DNA of 64,000 nucleotides from Paenibacillus thermotolerans. GTDB lineage: Bacteria; Bacillota; Bacilli; Paenibacillales; YIM-B00363. The stretch lies in assembly GCF_028745515.1 (NCBI RefSeq), contig NZ_JAQZSG010000009.1, positions 1 to 64,000 of the forward strand, given 5' to 3'. The notes beneath the pieces were generated by a model, which saw only the letters and a list, made by a program, of their open reading frames with translations, did no database searches and had not been told where the DNA came from. Made by a program: the position numbers and the translations under genes. Below, one piece after another: positions 9,155-16,148 of the stretch (the first letter of the stretch is position 1; each line of letters begins with the position of its first letter).

Positions 9155-10309
9155 GTGATGACTAAACTGGGAGACAACCATATTTACCGCCGCTTGGGCG
9201 TGCGCCCGTTCATCAATGCTGCGGATTCGTACACGACGATCGGGGGATCACGAATGCCGCACGAGGTGCTCGAAGCGATGCGTCAAGCGGCGGAGCACTT
9301 TGTCGAGCTCGATGCGCTGCACGACCGAATCGGCGAGGAAATCGCCCGATTGACCCGCAATGAAGCGGCGATGATCACAAGCGGCGCCGCAGCCGGCATC
9401 GCGCTGTGCGTAGCGGCTTGCGTTACGGGCTTCGACCCGAGCCGGAAGCGCAGCTTTCCTCACTTGGAGCAATTGAAGAATGAGGTTATTATTCACCGCT
9501 GTCAGCGCAACGGCTTCGACATGGCGGCGGATGTGCTGGGAGTACATATGATTGAAGTCGGAGACGAACGCGCAACGTACGCCGAAGAGCTGGAGGGCGC
9601 CATCGGACCGAAAACGGCTTGCATTCTGTATTTCGACACCTCTCAGTACGCGAAAGCTGCGATTCCTGTAGAGAAGGCGGCCGATATTGCGCGAAAGCGG
9701 GGAGTCCCGCTCATTGTCGATGCCGCGGCACAGCTTCCGCCGGTAGACAATCTATGGCGGTATACGGAGCTTGGCGCCGACCTTGTAATTTTTTCGGGGG
9801 GAAAGACGCTGCAAGGGCCGCAGTCGTCGGGATTTATCGTAGGGAAGAAGGAGCTCGTTCGCGCATGCCGCATGCACGCGGGACCGGCAGCCGACGCCGT
9901 CGGCCGGCCGATGAAGGTGGGCAGGGAAGAGATGGCTGGGTTGCTTGCGGCGATCGAGCGGTATGTGAAGCTGGATCACGCCGCCGTTCGCAATCGGCAT
10001 GAGCGAGTGACGGAAATTTTTATGAAGGAGCTGGGAAGCCTCGGATACAAAGCCGAACGAGCTTACCCCGGCCCGACCGGGCAAGACTATGCGTTCGCCA
10101 TGTTCGATATGCGCGGCGCGAGTTTGACCGCGGATGACATACTGCGGCTTATGAAGGATGGCGAACCGGCGGTATTGGTCGCTTTGGCCCGCGAGAAGGA
10201 AAACCATTTTTGCTTAAATCCGCTTCACGTTGCCGATGAAGAAATTCCGGTCATTATCGAACGGTTTAAGCAGCTTGGGCCCATTGAGTACGTATCGTCG
10301 GAAGCTTGA
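9155..10309 (+). CDS. SelA-like PLP-dependent enzyme (DgaE/D-glucosaminate-6-phosphate ammonia-lyase-like)
   Basis: Fold-type I PLP enzyme of 384 aa. The Schiff-base lysine is Lys217 in FSGGKTLQGPQSSG, and the N-terminal block RPFINAADSYTTIGGSRMP plus TSGAAAGIALCVAACVTG is the signature of the selenocysteine-synthase-like family. Members outside selenium metabolism include DgaE, which eliminates ammonia from 2-amino-2-deoxy sugar acid 6-phosphates. A GTG and an ATG are adjacent at 9155 and 9158; either could start. It sits 12 bp after the permease gene. In this context an ammonia-lyase acting on an amino-sugar acid is plausible; a racemase or other elimination is possible. Confidence 0.82.
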   Translation: MMTKLGDNHIYRRLGVRPFINAADSYTTIGGSRMPHEVLEAMRQAAEHFVELDALHDRIGEEIARLTRNEAAMITSGAAAGIALCVAACVTGFDPSRKRSFPHLEQLKNEVIIHRCQRNGFDMAADVLGVHMIEVGDERATYAEELEGAIGPKTACILYFDTSQYAKAAIPVEKAADIARKRGVPLIVDAAAQLPPVDNLWRYTELGADLVIFSGGKTLQGPQSSGFIVGKKELVRACRMHAGPAADAVGRPMKVGREEMAGLLAAIERYVKLDHAAVRNRHERVTEIFMKELGSLGYKAERAYPGPTGQDYAFAMFDMRGASLTADDILRLMKDGEPAVLVALAREKENHFCLNPLHVADEEIPVIIERFKQLGPIEYVSSEA

Positions 10310-10326
10310 GGGCGGGGGACGCGCGG

Positions 10327-11469
10327 ATGGAAAAACAATATAAGACGAAGGAAGACATTTGCACGCACTTAGGGGATGAATATGACCGTTTTTTAGGGGC
10401 CATCGTTCCGCCGATCTTTCAAAACTCATTGTTTACGAGAAAAACGGCATACTCCGGCTACGACTATACGAGAATCTCGAATCCGACGACGGAAATCGCC
10501 GAGGAGAAGCTTGCCGCATTGGAAGGCGGCGAAGCGGCCATATGCTTGGCATCGGGAATGGCTGCCATTTCGTCGGCGATTATGCATACGATAGCTAAGG
10601 ATGCTCATGTCATTTGCCCGATCCATGCATATCCTCCGGCCAAAGCATTCCTTAGCGACTATTTGCGAAGGTTCGGAGTCGAAACGACGTTCGTTACCGG
10701 AACGTCCGTCGATGAATTCGCCGAAGCGATTCGCCCGAATACGAAGCTGATTTATTTGGAAAGCCCGGCTTCGCTCGTGTTTTCTTTGCAGGACATCGGC
10801 AGCTTGACTCAATTGGCTAAGCTTCACGGCATCCGCACGATCATCGACAATACATGGGCAACGCCTTTGTTTCAAAATCCGCTGTCGCTCGGCGTCGATC
10901 TGGTCGTGCATTCCTCCTCAAAATATTTAGGAGGGCACAGCGACATTATCGGCGGCGTCATCGTCGGCAATCGGGAGATGATTACGCAAATGACTTACTC
11001 CGAAAGAGCTTTGTTCGGCGGAATTATGGATCCGCACGCCTCATGGCTTCTATTGCGGGGGCTTCGAACGCTGCCTGTTCGCATGAAGCAGCATCAAGCC
11101 GCCGGTCTGGACGTTGCCGAATTTTTGGAACATCATCCGAAGGTGGAGCAGGTGTTTCATCCCGGCCTGCCAAGCCATCCGCAATATGAGCTTGCGAAGC
11201 GCCAGCTTTCCGGTTATTCCGGACTTTTCAGCTTTATTCCGAAAGGCACCGCCCAAGGGATCAGGAGCATGGTAAAGGCGCTTCGTTATTTCGAGGAAGG
11301 TCCGAGCTGGGGAGGGTTTGAAAGCTTGATAACAACTCCGGGGGTAGGAATTACAAGCGAACAATCGGTAATGACCGGCATCCCGCAAGGGCTCGTTCGT
11401 TTATCGATCGGGCTTGAGCATACAGATTCATTAATTGAAGATTTGGAAGAGGCTTTGACATTCTTGTGA
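10327..11469 (+). CDS. Cys/Met metabolism PLP-dependent enzyme (cystathionine gamma-synthase/lyase-like)
   Basis: PLP enzyme of 380 aa with the family signatures YDYTRISNPT (residues 46-55), ASGMAAISSA (75-84) and the Schiff-base Lys199 in VVHSSSKYLGGHSD. The frame opens with a TTG overlapping the previous stop, but GGGGGA at 10314-10319 fits the ATG at 10327, so I use that. The family performs beta/gamma eliminations or replacements on amino acids. Its position after an importer and a SelA-like gene, and before a RidA gene, suggests an elimination giving a reactive enamine rather than ordinary methionine synthesis. Confidence 0.87.
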   Translation: MEKQYKTKEDICTHLGDEYDRFLGAIVPPIFQNSLFTRKTAYSGYDYTRISNPTTEIAEEKLAALEGGEAAICLASGMAAISSAIMHTIAKDAHVICPIHAYPPAKAFLSDYLRRFGVETTFVTGTSVDEFAEAIRPNTKLIYLESPASLVFSLQDIGSLTQLAKLHGIRTIIDNTWATPLFQNPLSLGVDLVVHSSSKYLGGHSDIIGGVIVGNREMITQMTYSERALFGGIMDPHASWLLLRGLRTLPVRMKQHQAAGLDVAEFLEHHPKVEQVFHPGLPSHPQYELAKRQLSGYSGLFSFIPKGTAQGIRSMVKALRYFEEGPSWGGFESLITTPGVGITSEQSVMTGIPQGLVRLSIGLEHTDSLIEDLEEALTFL

Positions 11470-11493
11470 CTTTAATGCTGGAGGGGATGGCAC

Positions 11494-11955
11494 ATGGCAA
11501 TCATTGAACAAGTGTTGGAAAGCAAGGGCATTATTTTGGAAAAACCGCCGACACCGGTCGCGCAATACGTGCCGGCCAAAACCGCAGGCAATCTCGTCTA
11601 TACGTCGGGCTGCGACTGCCGGATCAACGGGGTACATATGTTTACCGGAAAAATCGGCAAAGATTTGACGATCGAACAAGGCTACGACGCAGCGCGGCAG
11701 GTCATGATCAATATACTGGGCGTACTCAAGGACCATCTCGGCGATCTCGATCGAATCAAGCAAGTCGTCAAAATGCTTGCGTTCGTCAATTCCGCCGAAG
11801 GCTTTGTACAGCAGCCTTACGTCGTGAACGGCGCATCCGATTTGTTGGTAGAAATTTTCGGCGAGAAAGGCCGCCATGCGCGCTCCGCCATATCGGCCAA
11901 CGAGCTGCCGTTCGACACGCCGGTGGAAATCGAACTCATCGTAGAAATCGAATAA
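11494..11955 (+). CDS. RidA/YjgF family protein (enamine/imine deaminase-like)
   Basis: A 153-residue protein of the RidA fold, slightly longer than the usual 125-130 aa because of an N-terminal extension. The catalytic arginine is Arg130 (RSAISANELPF) and Glu146 lies in TPVEIE, both as in active RidA proteins. RidA hydrolyses 2-aminoacrylate and similar imines made by PLP lyases, so its place directly after two PLP genes makes functional sense. GGAGGGG precedes the ATG. Last gene of the plus-strand arm; no clear terminator follows before the T-box leader. Confidence 0.9.
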   Translation: MAIIEQVLESKGIILEKPPTPVAQYVPAKTAGNLVYTSGCDCRINGVHMFTGKIGKDLTIEQGYDAARQVMINILGVLKDHLGDLDRIKQVVKMLAFVNSAEGFVQQPYVVNGASDLLVEIFGEKGRHARSAISANELPFDTPVEIELIVEIE

Positions 11956-11973
11956 TGTTATTTGAAAATGATG

Positions 11974-12002
11974 TTTACCCCGGCGCATTTTTTTGATAAG
12001 AT
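11974..12002 (+). promoter_or_regulatory. Candidate sigma-A promoter for T-box leader
   Basis: TTTACC and TAAGAT hexamers are spaced by 17 bases and would start transcription near 12009, just before the first T-box stem. Both hexamers match the consensus in four of six positions. Confidence 0.4.
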
Positions 12003-12020
12003 AATCAACAATATTAAAAT

Positions 12021-12320
12021 GCGACGAAGAGAAGAGTAAATAAACGGATACTTTCTCAGAGAGCTCCGGCAGCTGAAAAGGAGCATTGGATCGTTTATTG
12101 AAAAAAGACTCAGAGCAGCACTTCGGAACCTTGTTCAAAGGGGATGGCGTGCCAGGAGCTCCTGTTACAGAGCTAAAGTATACGCATAACGCCGGTATAC
12201 GCCGGTAATGCCGTACTTGAAGAGGCTAATATGGCGACATATTGGCGAAGACAGGGTGGTATCGCGAGGAAAACAAATCTCGTCCCTTAGACAATTCGTC
12301 TTAGGGGTGGGATTTTTTTA
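12021..12320 (+). ncRNA. T-box leader upstream of asd
   Basis: The T-box sequence AGGGTGGTATCGCG is at 12253-12266 (consensus AGGGTGGNACCGCG with one change). Stem I shows the apical AGAGAGCTCCGG block at 12058-12069, the closing arm GGAGC at 12080-12084 and perfectly paired arms AATAAACG (12039-12046) and CGTTTATT (12092-12099). The 3' side continues GAA-AAA-A at 12100-12106, so the specifier may be AAA (Lys), although the poly-A makes the register uncertain. The terminator is formed by CCCTTAGAC and GTCTTAGGGG (about 12283-12307), with T7 at 12313-12319. Uncharged tRNA would favour the antiterminator and switch on asd. Confidence 0.88.
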
Positions 12321-12408
12321 ATGTAGCAAAAGAAAACCGGCTATCGTAACATACGATAACCGCCGTTCAAGCTTATTCATCATGTTAAATAGAAAGGAAC
12401 TGAAGAGT

Positions 12409-13494
12409 ATGGCACAGAAACTGAAAGTCGGCATCGTCGGAGGCACGGGCATGGTCGGTCAGCGCTTCGTACAGCTGCTGGATCAGCATCCTTGGTTCCA
12501 GGTAACCGCCATTGCGGCTAGCAGCAGCTCTGCGGGGAAAACATATGAAGAATCCGTCCAACATCGATGGAAGCTTTCCGGACCGATCCCGGAAGACGTG
12601 AAAAACATCGTTGTACAGGACGCTTCGAGAGTCGAAGAGGTTGCTTCCCAAGTCGATTTTATTTTTTGCGCAGTGGACATGAAGAAGAATGAAATTCAAG
12701 CGTTGGAGGAAGCCTATGCCAAGACGGGCACGCCCGTCATTTCCAACAACTCCGCTCATCGCTGGACGCCGGACGTACCGATGGTCATTCCGGAAGTGAA
12801 TCCGGGCCATATCGACGTCATCGCCGCACAGCGCAAGCGTCTGGGAACATCGACGGGCTTTATCGCCGTTAAGCCGAACTGCTCCATTCAAAGCTACGTT
12901 CCGGCACTGAATGCGTTGTTGGATTATAAGCCGACGACCGTCATCGCTTCGACGTATCAGGCGATTTCCGGCGCCGGCAAAAACTTTACCGATTGGCCGG
13001 AAATGCTCGACAATGTGATCCCGTACATTGGCGGCGAAGAAGAGAAGAGCGAGCAGGAGCCGCTTCGTATTTGGGGAAGCGTAGCAAACGGCGAAATCAT
13101 TAAGGCCAACGCGCCTCTGATTACGACGCAATGCATCCGGGTCCCGGTAACGGACGGGCATTTGGCTACGGTGTTCGTTTCTTTCGAGAACAAGCCTTCG
13201 AAAGAAGAAATTATCCAGCGATGGATGCAGTATAAAGGACGTCCTCAGGAGCTTGGCTTGCCAAGCGCGCCTAAGCAATTTATTACGTACTTCGAGGAAG
13301 AGAACCGTCCGCAGACGAAGCTCGACCGCGATATCGAGCGCGGCATGGGCGTTTCGGCGGGCAGATTGCGCGAGGATTCCGTTTACGATTACAAATTCGT
13401 AGGCTTGTCGCACAACACGCTGCGCGGAGCGGCCGGCGGCGCCGTGCTGATCGCCGAGCTGCTGAAAGCAGAAGGCTACATTCAGGCTAAATAA
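12409..13494 (+). CDS. asd: Aspartate-semialdehyde dehydrogenase (archaeal/fungal-type)
   Basis: Reduces aspartyl phosphate to aspartate semialdehyde with NADPH, a step shared by lysine/diaminopimelate, threonine and methionine synthesis. The 361-residue protein has the Rossmann loop GIVGGTGMVGQR (8-19), catalytic Cys158 in VKPNCSIQ and probable His251 (TDGHLAT). The long form, with KPNCS and the region around PEMLDNVIPYIGGEE, matches the archaeal/yeast-type enzyme rather than the common shorter bacterial type. An upstream in-frame ATG at 12382 exists, but AAAGGA at 12393-12398 and homology favour 12409. It is monocistronic, behind the T-box leader and followed by a terminator. Confidence 0.92.
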   Translation: MAQKLKVGIVGGTGMVGQRFVQLLDQHPWFQVTAIAASSSSAGKTYEESVQHRWKLSGPIPEDVKNIVVQDASRVEEVASQVDFIFCAVDMKKNEIQALEEAYAKTGTPVISNNSAHRWTPDVPMVIPEVNPGHIDVIAAQRKRLGTSTGFIAVKPNCSIQSYVPALNALLDYKPTTVIASTYQAISGAGKNFTDWPEMLDNVIPYIGGEEEKSEQEPLRIWGSVANGEIIKANAPLITTQCIRVPVTDGHLATVFVSFENKPSKEEIIQRWMQYKGRPQELGLPSAPKQFITYFEEENRPQTKLDRDIERGMGVSAGRLREDSVYDYKFVGLSHNTLRGAAGGAVLIAELLKAEGYIQAK

Positions 13495-13513
13495 TTTATA
13501 TCCATTGTACCCG

Positions 13514-13550
13514 AACCTTGACCGGCTTCCTGCCGTTCAAGGTTTTTTTT
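13514..13550 (+). terminator. Rho-independent terminator of asd
   Basis: AACCTTGA and TTCAAGGTT arms enclose a loop and are followed by T8. Confidence 0.85.
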
Positions 13551-13570
13551 ACGAACAGAAACTTCTCTCC

Positions 13571-13788
13571 TCGCTAACCCCCCCCCCCCCCGCGTGCTAA
13601 CGGACACCAGCGACGTTATATCGCCGTTTTTCCCACCGCCGTATCGCTAACGGACACCTCAGCCGCTAAACCCCGATTTTTGGCGCTTATCCCCGCTTTT
13701 TCGAGGCAATAACTGCAGCTGTGTCCGTTAAAACCGCAAACTCCATTCAAAACGCCGAATAACTGCATCCCTGTCCGTTACGTTAGAG
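13571..13788. repeat. Nested inverted-repeat intergenic element, copy 1
   Basis: Four copies of TAACGGACA occur, two forward (13598, 13648) and two reversed (ending 13730, 13780). The inner pair TAACGGACAC/GTGTCCGTTA and the outer pair TAACGGACA/TGTCCGTTA are perfectly complementary, so the transcript could form a hairpin within a hairpin. A run of 14 C precedes it at 13578-13591. The same arrangement, with the same intervening text (for example CTCCATTCAAAACGCCGAAT), recurs at 22744-22948. No ORF runs through it. The rest of the gap 13789-14076 shows only the mini-ORF listed next. Confidence 0.85.
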
Positions 13789-13885
13789 CAATCCGTCCGA
13801 AAGCATCAGAGTCCGGAGGTTATCCCGCACCATGCTATGCTCGTAATAACTTAATGCTCAAAATTCTGAGAACTTCGTCGGGCGT

Positions 13886-13918
13886 TTATTTATTTTGCCA
13901 ATAACGAAATCCTTTCAT
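13886..13918 (-). CDS. Candidate 10-residue peptide ORF
   Basis: The minus strand reads MKGFRYWQNK then TAA, preceded by GGAGT with 7 bases of spacing. The Shine-Dalgarno site is good, but the ORF is too short to judge by composition and could be chance or the remnant of a longer gene. Confidence 0.2.
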   Translation of the reverse strand: MKGFRYWQNK

Positions 13919-14076
13919 ACCGAACACTCCTTTTTATAGGTATAGATGGCTATTTATGTAAATATATTCAGATTGTGGTGCTAGGACGTAAGTAATACCG
14001 ATCCGGCCGGAGAATAGGTTTCCCGTCTGTTGCATCATATCAATTTGAAGGCTGGTTGCCAGCCGCGGAGGTACAT

Positions 14077-14607
14077 ATGACCGTTCACATTTATATTGTC
14101 GGAAATTTAAAGGATGACGTGGAACTATACATCAAGAAATATGAAGAGTTTACCTGGATCGACCAGTTTATGTCGAATTCCTCTAAGCCCTGGTTCTATG
14201 AGTACACCATTCAAGGATTTATTTACTACAATCTTGTTCGCCAATTCGACTACGCAGCCAGAGGACAACGCCAGCTATTTTTTCTCGAGGAGCCTTACTC
14301 GAAAACCTCGAATGACAACCGCGCCGATATCATGTTCGTTGAATTTGACGGAAGCGGCAAATTGACCGCCAAAAATGCGATCGAAATCAAGACGGATTTC
14401 CAGCTGGAATCGATTTATATGGATCTCCTCGTGTTGGCAAGCCATATTGAAGCTAAAAATATTGCAAAAGGTTACGGTATTTTCTTTGCCACAAGCCAGG
14501 ATCAGATCGACGAAGCCGTGAAAGAGCTGAAGAGCGACATCAAGCTTAAAAAATATTTTACCAATCATACACTGTACGCAGTCGGCATGATCGGCAATCC
14601 GGAATAA
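14077..14607 (+). CDS. Hypothetical protein with PD-(D/E)XK nuclease-like motif
   Basis: I do not recognise a named family for this 176-residue protein. It shows a pattern expected of the restriction-endonuclease fold: a Glu in EYTIQGFIYYNLV, Asp in NRADIMFVEF (about residue 89) and EIK in NAIEIKTDF (about residues 107-109), with hydrophobic strands around each. A TTG at 14056 opens the frame, but GGAGG at 14067-14071 points to the ATG at 14077. It is the first of four closely spaced same-strand genes. No signal peptide or membrane segment is seen. Nuclease activity is an inference; the fold could also be used for binding only. Confidence 0.7.
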   Translation: MTVHIYIVGNLKDDVELYIKKYEEFTWIDQFMSNSSKPWFYEYTIQGFIYYNLVRQFDYAARGQRQLFFLEEPYSKTSNDNRADIMFVEFDGSGKLTAKNAIEIKTDFQLESIYMDLLVLASHIEAKNIAKGYGIFFATSQDQIDEAVKELKSDIKLKKYFTNHTLYAVGMIGNPE

Positions 14608-14638
14608 TCATTTCATATAAAAAAGGAGATTGATCCTT

Positions 14639-14920
14639 ATGGCAGTGGTGGAAACCGTAGAATTATCGACATATATCATTTCTTTCGCCGGAGCGGCTAA
14701 GGCGGCGCAGCTTATTTTGTCGGACGGGACGGACCCGATGACCATATCCGAATATTCGTTCGACATCGAAATTACGTCGTCGATCGAGGTCGCTTCCCAA
14801 ACGGAGCTGAAGCTGAACGTATGGAGGCTGTCATTGACCGAAACCATTACCGTTAATATGAACAATTCATGGAAAATTAATATCGGCTGCAAAATCGTAC
14901 CGACCGTCACATTGAACTAG
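14639..14920 (+). CDS. Small beta-rich hypothetical protein
   Basis: Unrecognised 93-residue protein, 31 bp after the PD-(D/E)XK-like gene, with AAAAGGAG before the ATG. It has an N-terminal helix-like stretch, then alternating hydrophobic residues typical of beta strands (TISEYSFDIEITSSIEV, KLNVWRLSLTETITV, KINIGCKIVPTVTLN). The block ISEYSFDIEITSS resembles ITEMTVDLPLYTS in the protein encoded two positions on, and both end in a strand of the type K-[IL]-x-[LV]-x-P-T, which suggests a shared domain. Function unknown. Confidence 0.7.
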   Translation: MAVVETVELSTYIISFAGAAKAAQLILSDGTDPMTISEYSFDIEITSSIEVASQTELKLNVWRLSLTETITVNMNNSWKINIGCKIVPTVTLN

Positions 14921-14932
14921 CGCAATTCATAA

Positions 14933-14962
14933 GCGGGAGCGGTCGCAAAAGGTCGCTCCCGC
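14933..14962 (+). other. Intercistronic hairpin
   Basis: GCGGGAGCG and CGCTCCCGC form a perfect 9-bp GC-rich stem between the two small genes. No T-tract follows, so it looks like an mRNA stability or pausing element. Confidence 0.5.
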
Positions 14963-14994
14963 CACCTATCGCCGATCTTACGGAGGTTGTCAAT

Positions 14995-15348
14995 ATGAAA
15001 TCAGGCTGGATTCCGTTCGAAGGACTCCACACGCTGCTGCATCGTTCGCTCCAACGCTCCAACGACACAATGCTGCGAGACGAACGCGGAACGCCTTACA
15101 CGATTACCGAAATGACGGTCGATCTTCCGCTTTATACTTCATGCGCTACGGATCATAAGGACGTAGCGGGCACGCTATACGTCAGGTTCCCGCATACGCA
15201 CGACATTCCGGAGGAGGACGGCCAAGTGCAAGTGCCTGAGGGGTTACCTCTATCGAGAATCAAGCTCTCGCTGCGGCCGACCCTCGCCATTAACATACAT
15301 TCGGGAGTAGCATCCCAGCCATTGGAGGAACAACGAAATGACGATTGA
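14995..15348 (+). CDS. Small hypothetical protein
   Basis: Unrecognised 117-residue protein behind GGAGG. The N-terminal half is helical (IPFEGLHTLLHRSLQRSNDTML), followed by strands YTITEMTVDLPLYTS, GTLYVRFP and SRIKLSLRPTLAIN, a layout shared with the 93-residue neighbour. A charged, probably flexible tail ends the protein. Its last 11 bases overlap the TPR gene, so the two are likely translationally coupled. Function unknown. Confidence 0.7.
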   Translation: MKSGWIPFEGLHTLLHRSLQRSNDTMLRDERGTPYTITEMTVDLPLYTSCATDHKDVAGTLYVRFPHTHDIPEEDGQVQVPEGLPLSRIKLSLRPTLAINIHSGVASQPLEEQRNDD

Positions 15349-16027
15349 TAGCAAAGGGTTGAGCCTCTCAGACGCTTACATTCCGTCGACGGCCCAAGAA
15401 GCGACCGACTTGCTGGCCGAGCATGCTTGCCTCGCATGCGGCAAAATCGGCATGTATCTTTCGGGGGATAAAGGAAAGCGAAGGCAGGCGGATGCCGTTC
15501 GTTATTACAAGGTCGGCATGAAATGCATGTGCGGATTTATTAATTTCGTTTATTTAATCATGAACGACATTGAACGTGTACGAAATCCGCGGATTCCCGC
15601 AGCTGCGGATGCGCTGGGTCTGGCTTCCGCCGCCGACGCGCTGCCGGACGGCAAGCTGGAATTGATGCTTACGGAGACGAAGGTACTCGCCTATCAAGGC
15701 AAGCTGGTCGAGGCGACGTCGAAAGCGCGCGTAAGCGCTGAGCAATACCCCGATAGTGCAGCCGCACAGTTCAATCTTGGTTATTTGCTGTCCGCAAGCG
15801 GCGATCGGGAAGGTGCTCTGGCTCATTACCGGCATTCAGTCGAATGCGATGCCGGATTTACGGCCGCTTGGTATCAAATCGGCGTCATAAGCGAACAGCT
15901 GGAGCGTTGGGAGGAGGCGGTGCAAGGGTATAACGCTTTTTTGAAGCATCACCGTAACCATGCGGACTGCATAAAACGCAAACAACGCTGCGAGGAGGAG
16001 CTTCGCAAGGAGCGCTCTGTTTCTTGA
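15338..16027 (+). CDS. TPR protein with N-terminal Cys motifs
   Basis: A 229-residue protein with two parts. The N-terminal 75 residues hold CLACGK and MKCMCGF, Cys pairs spaced as in a small zinc site. The C-terminal part (about 105-215) has tetratricopeptide-type helices, for example AAAQFNLGYLLSASGDREGALAHYR and AAWYQIGVISEQLERWEEAVQGYNAF (each shown here only as family pattern: N-L-G-Y and A-W-Y-Q-I-G). TPRs mediate protein contacts, so it may scaffold the other cassette products. The start overlaps the previous gene by 11 bp and a terminator follows. Confidence 0.75.
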   Translation: MTIDSKGLSLSDAYIPSTAQEATDLLAEHACLACGKIGMYLSGDKGKRRQADAVRYYKVGMKCMCGFINFVYLIMNDIERVRNPRIPAAADALGLASAADALPDGKLELMLTETKVLAYQGKLVEATSKARVSAEQYPDSAAAQFNLGYLLSASGDREGALAHYRHSVECDAGFTAAWYQIGVISEQLERWEEAVQGYNAFLKHHRNHADCIKRKQRCEEELRKERSVS

Positions 16028-16040
16028 ACGGCGCCAAGGA

Positions 16041-16073
16041 AACATCCCAAACGATCGATTCGGGATGTTTTTT
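16041..16073 (+). terminator. Terminator of the unknown cassette
   Basis: AACATCCC and GGGATGTT arms are followed by TTTT, 13 bp after the TPR gene stop. Confidence 0.8.
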
Positions 16074-16148
16074 ATCGTCTTCGGTGTGTTTTACGAAGAG
16101 TAAAACTAGTACAATAAAGGAAACATTCTCGATTGGAGGTTGTTACCT

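Noticed and set aside
12385-13413. A 342-codon minus-strand frame opposite asd
   Set aside because: It mirrors a conserved gene, has Arg-rich composition and no ribosome site.
13598-13780. TAACGGACA units considered as a CRISPR-like array
   Set aside because: There are only four short units, two in each orientation and unevenly spaced; the pattern is an inverted repeat, not an array with spacers.
14077-16027. Prophage remnant as an explanation for the unknown cassette
   Set aside because: No integrase, structural or lysis gene and no attachment-site repeat is seen nearby.
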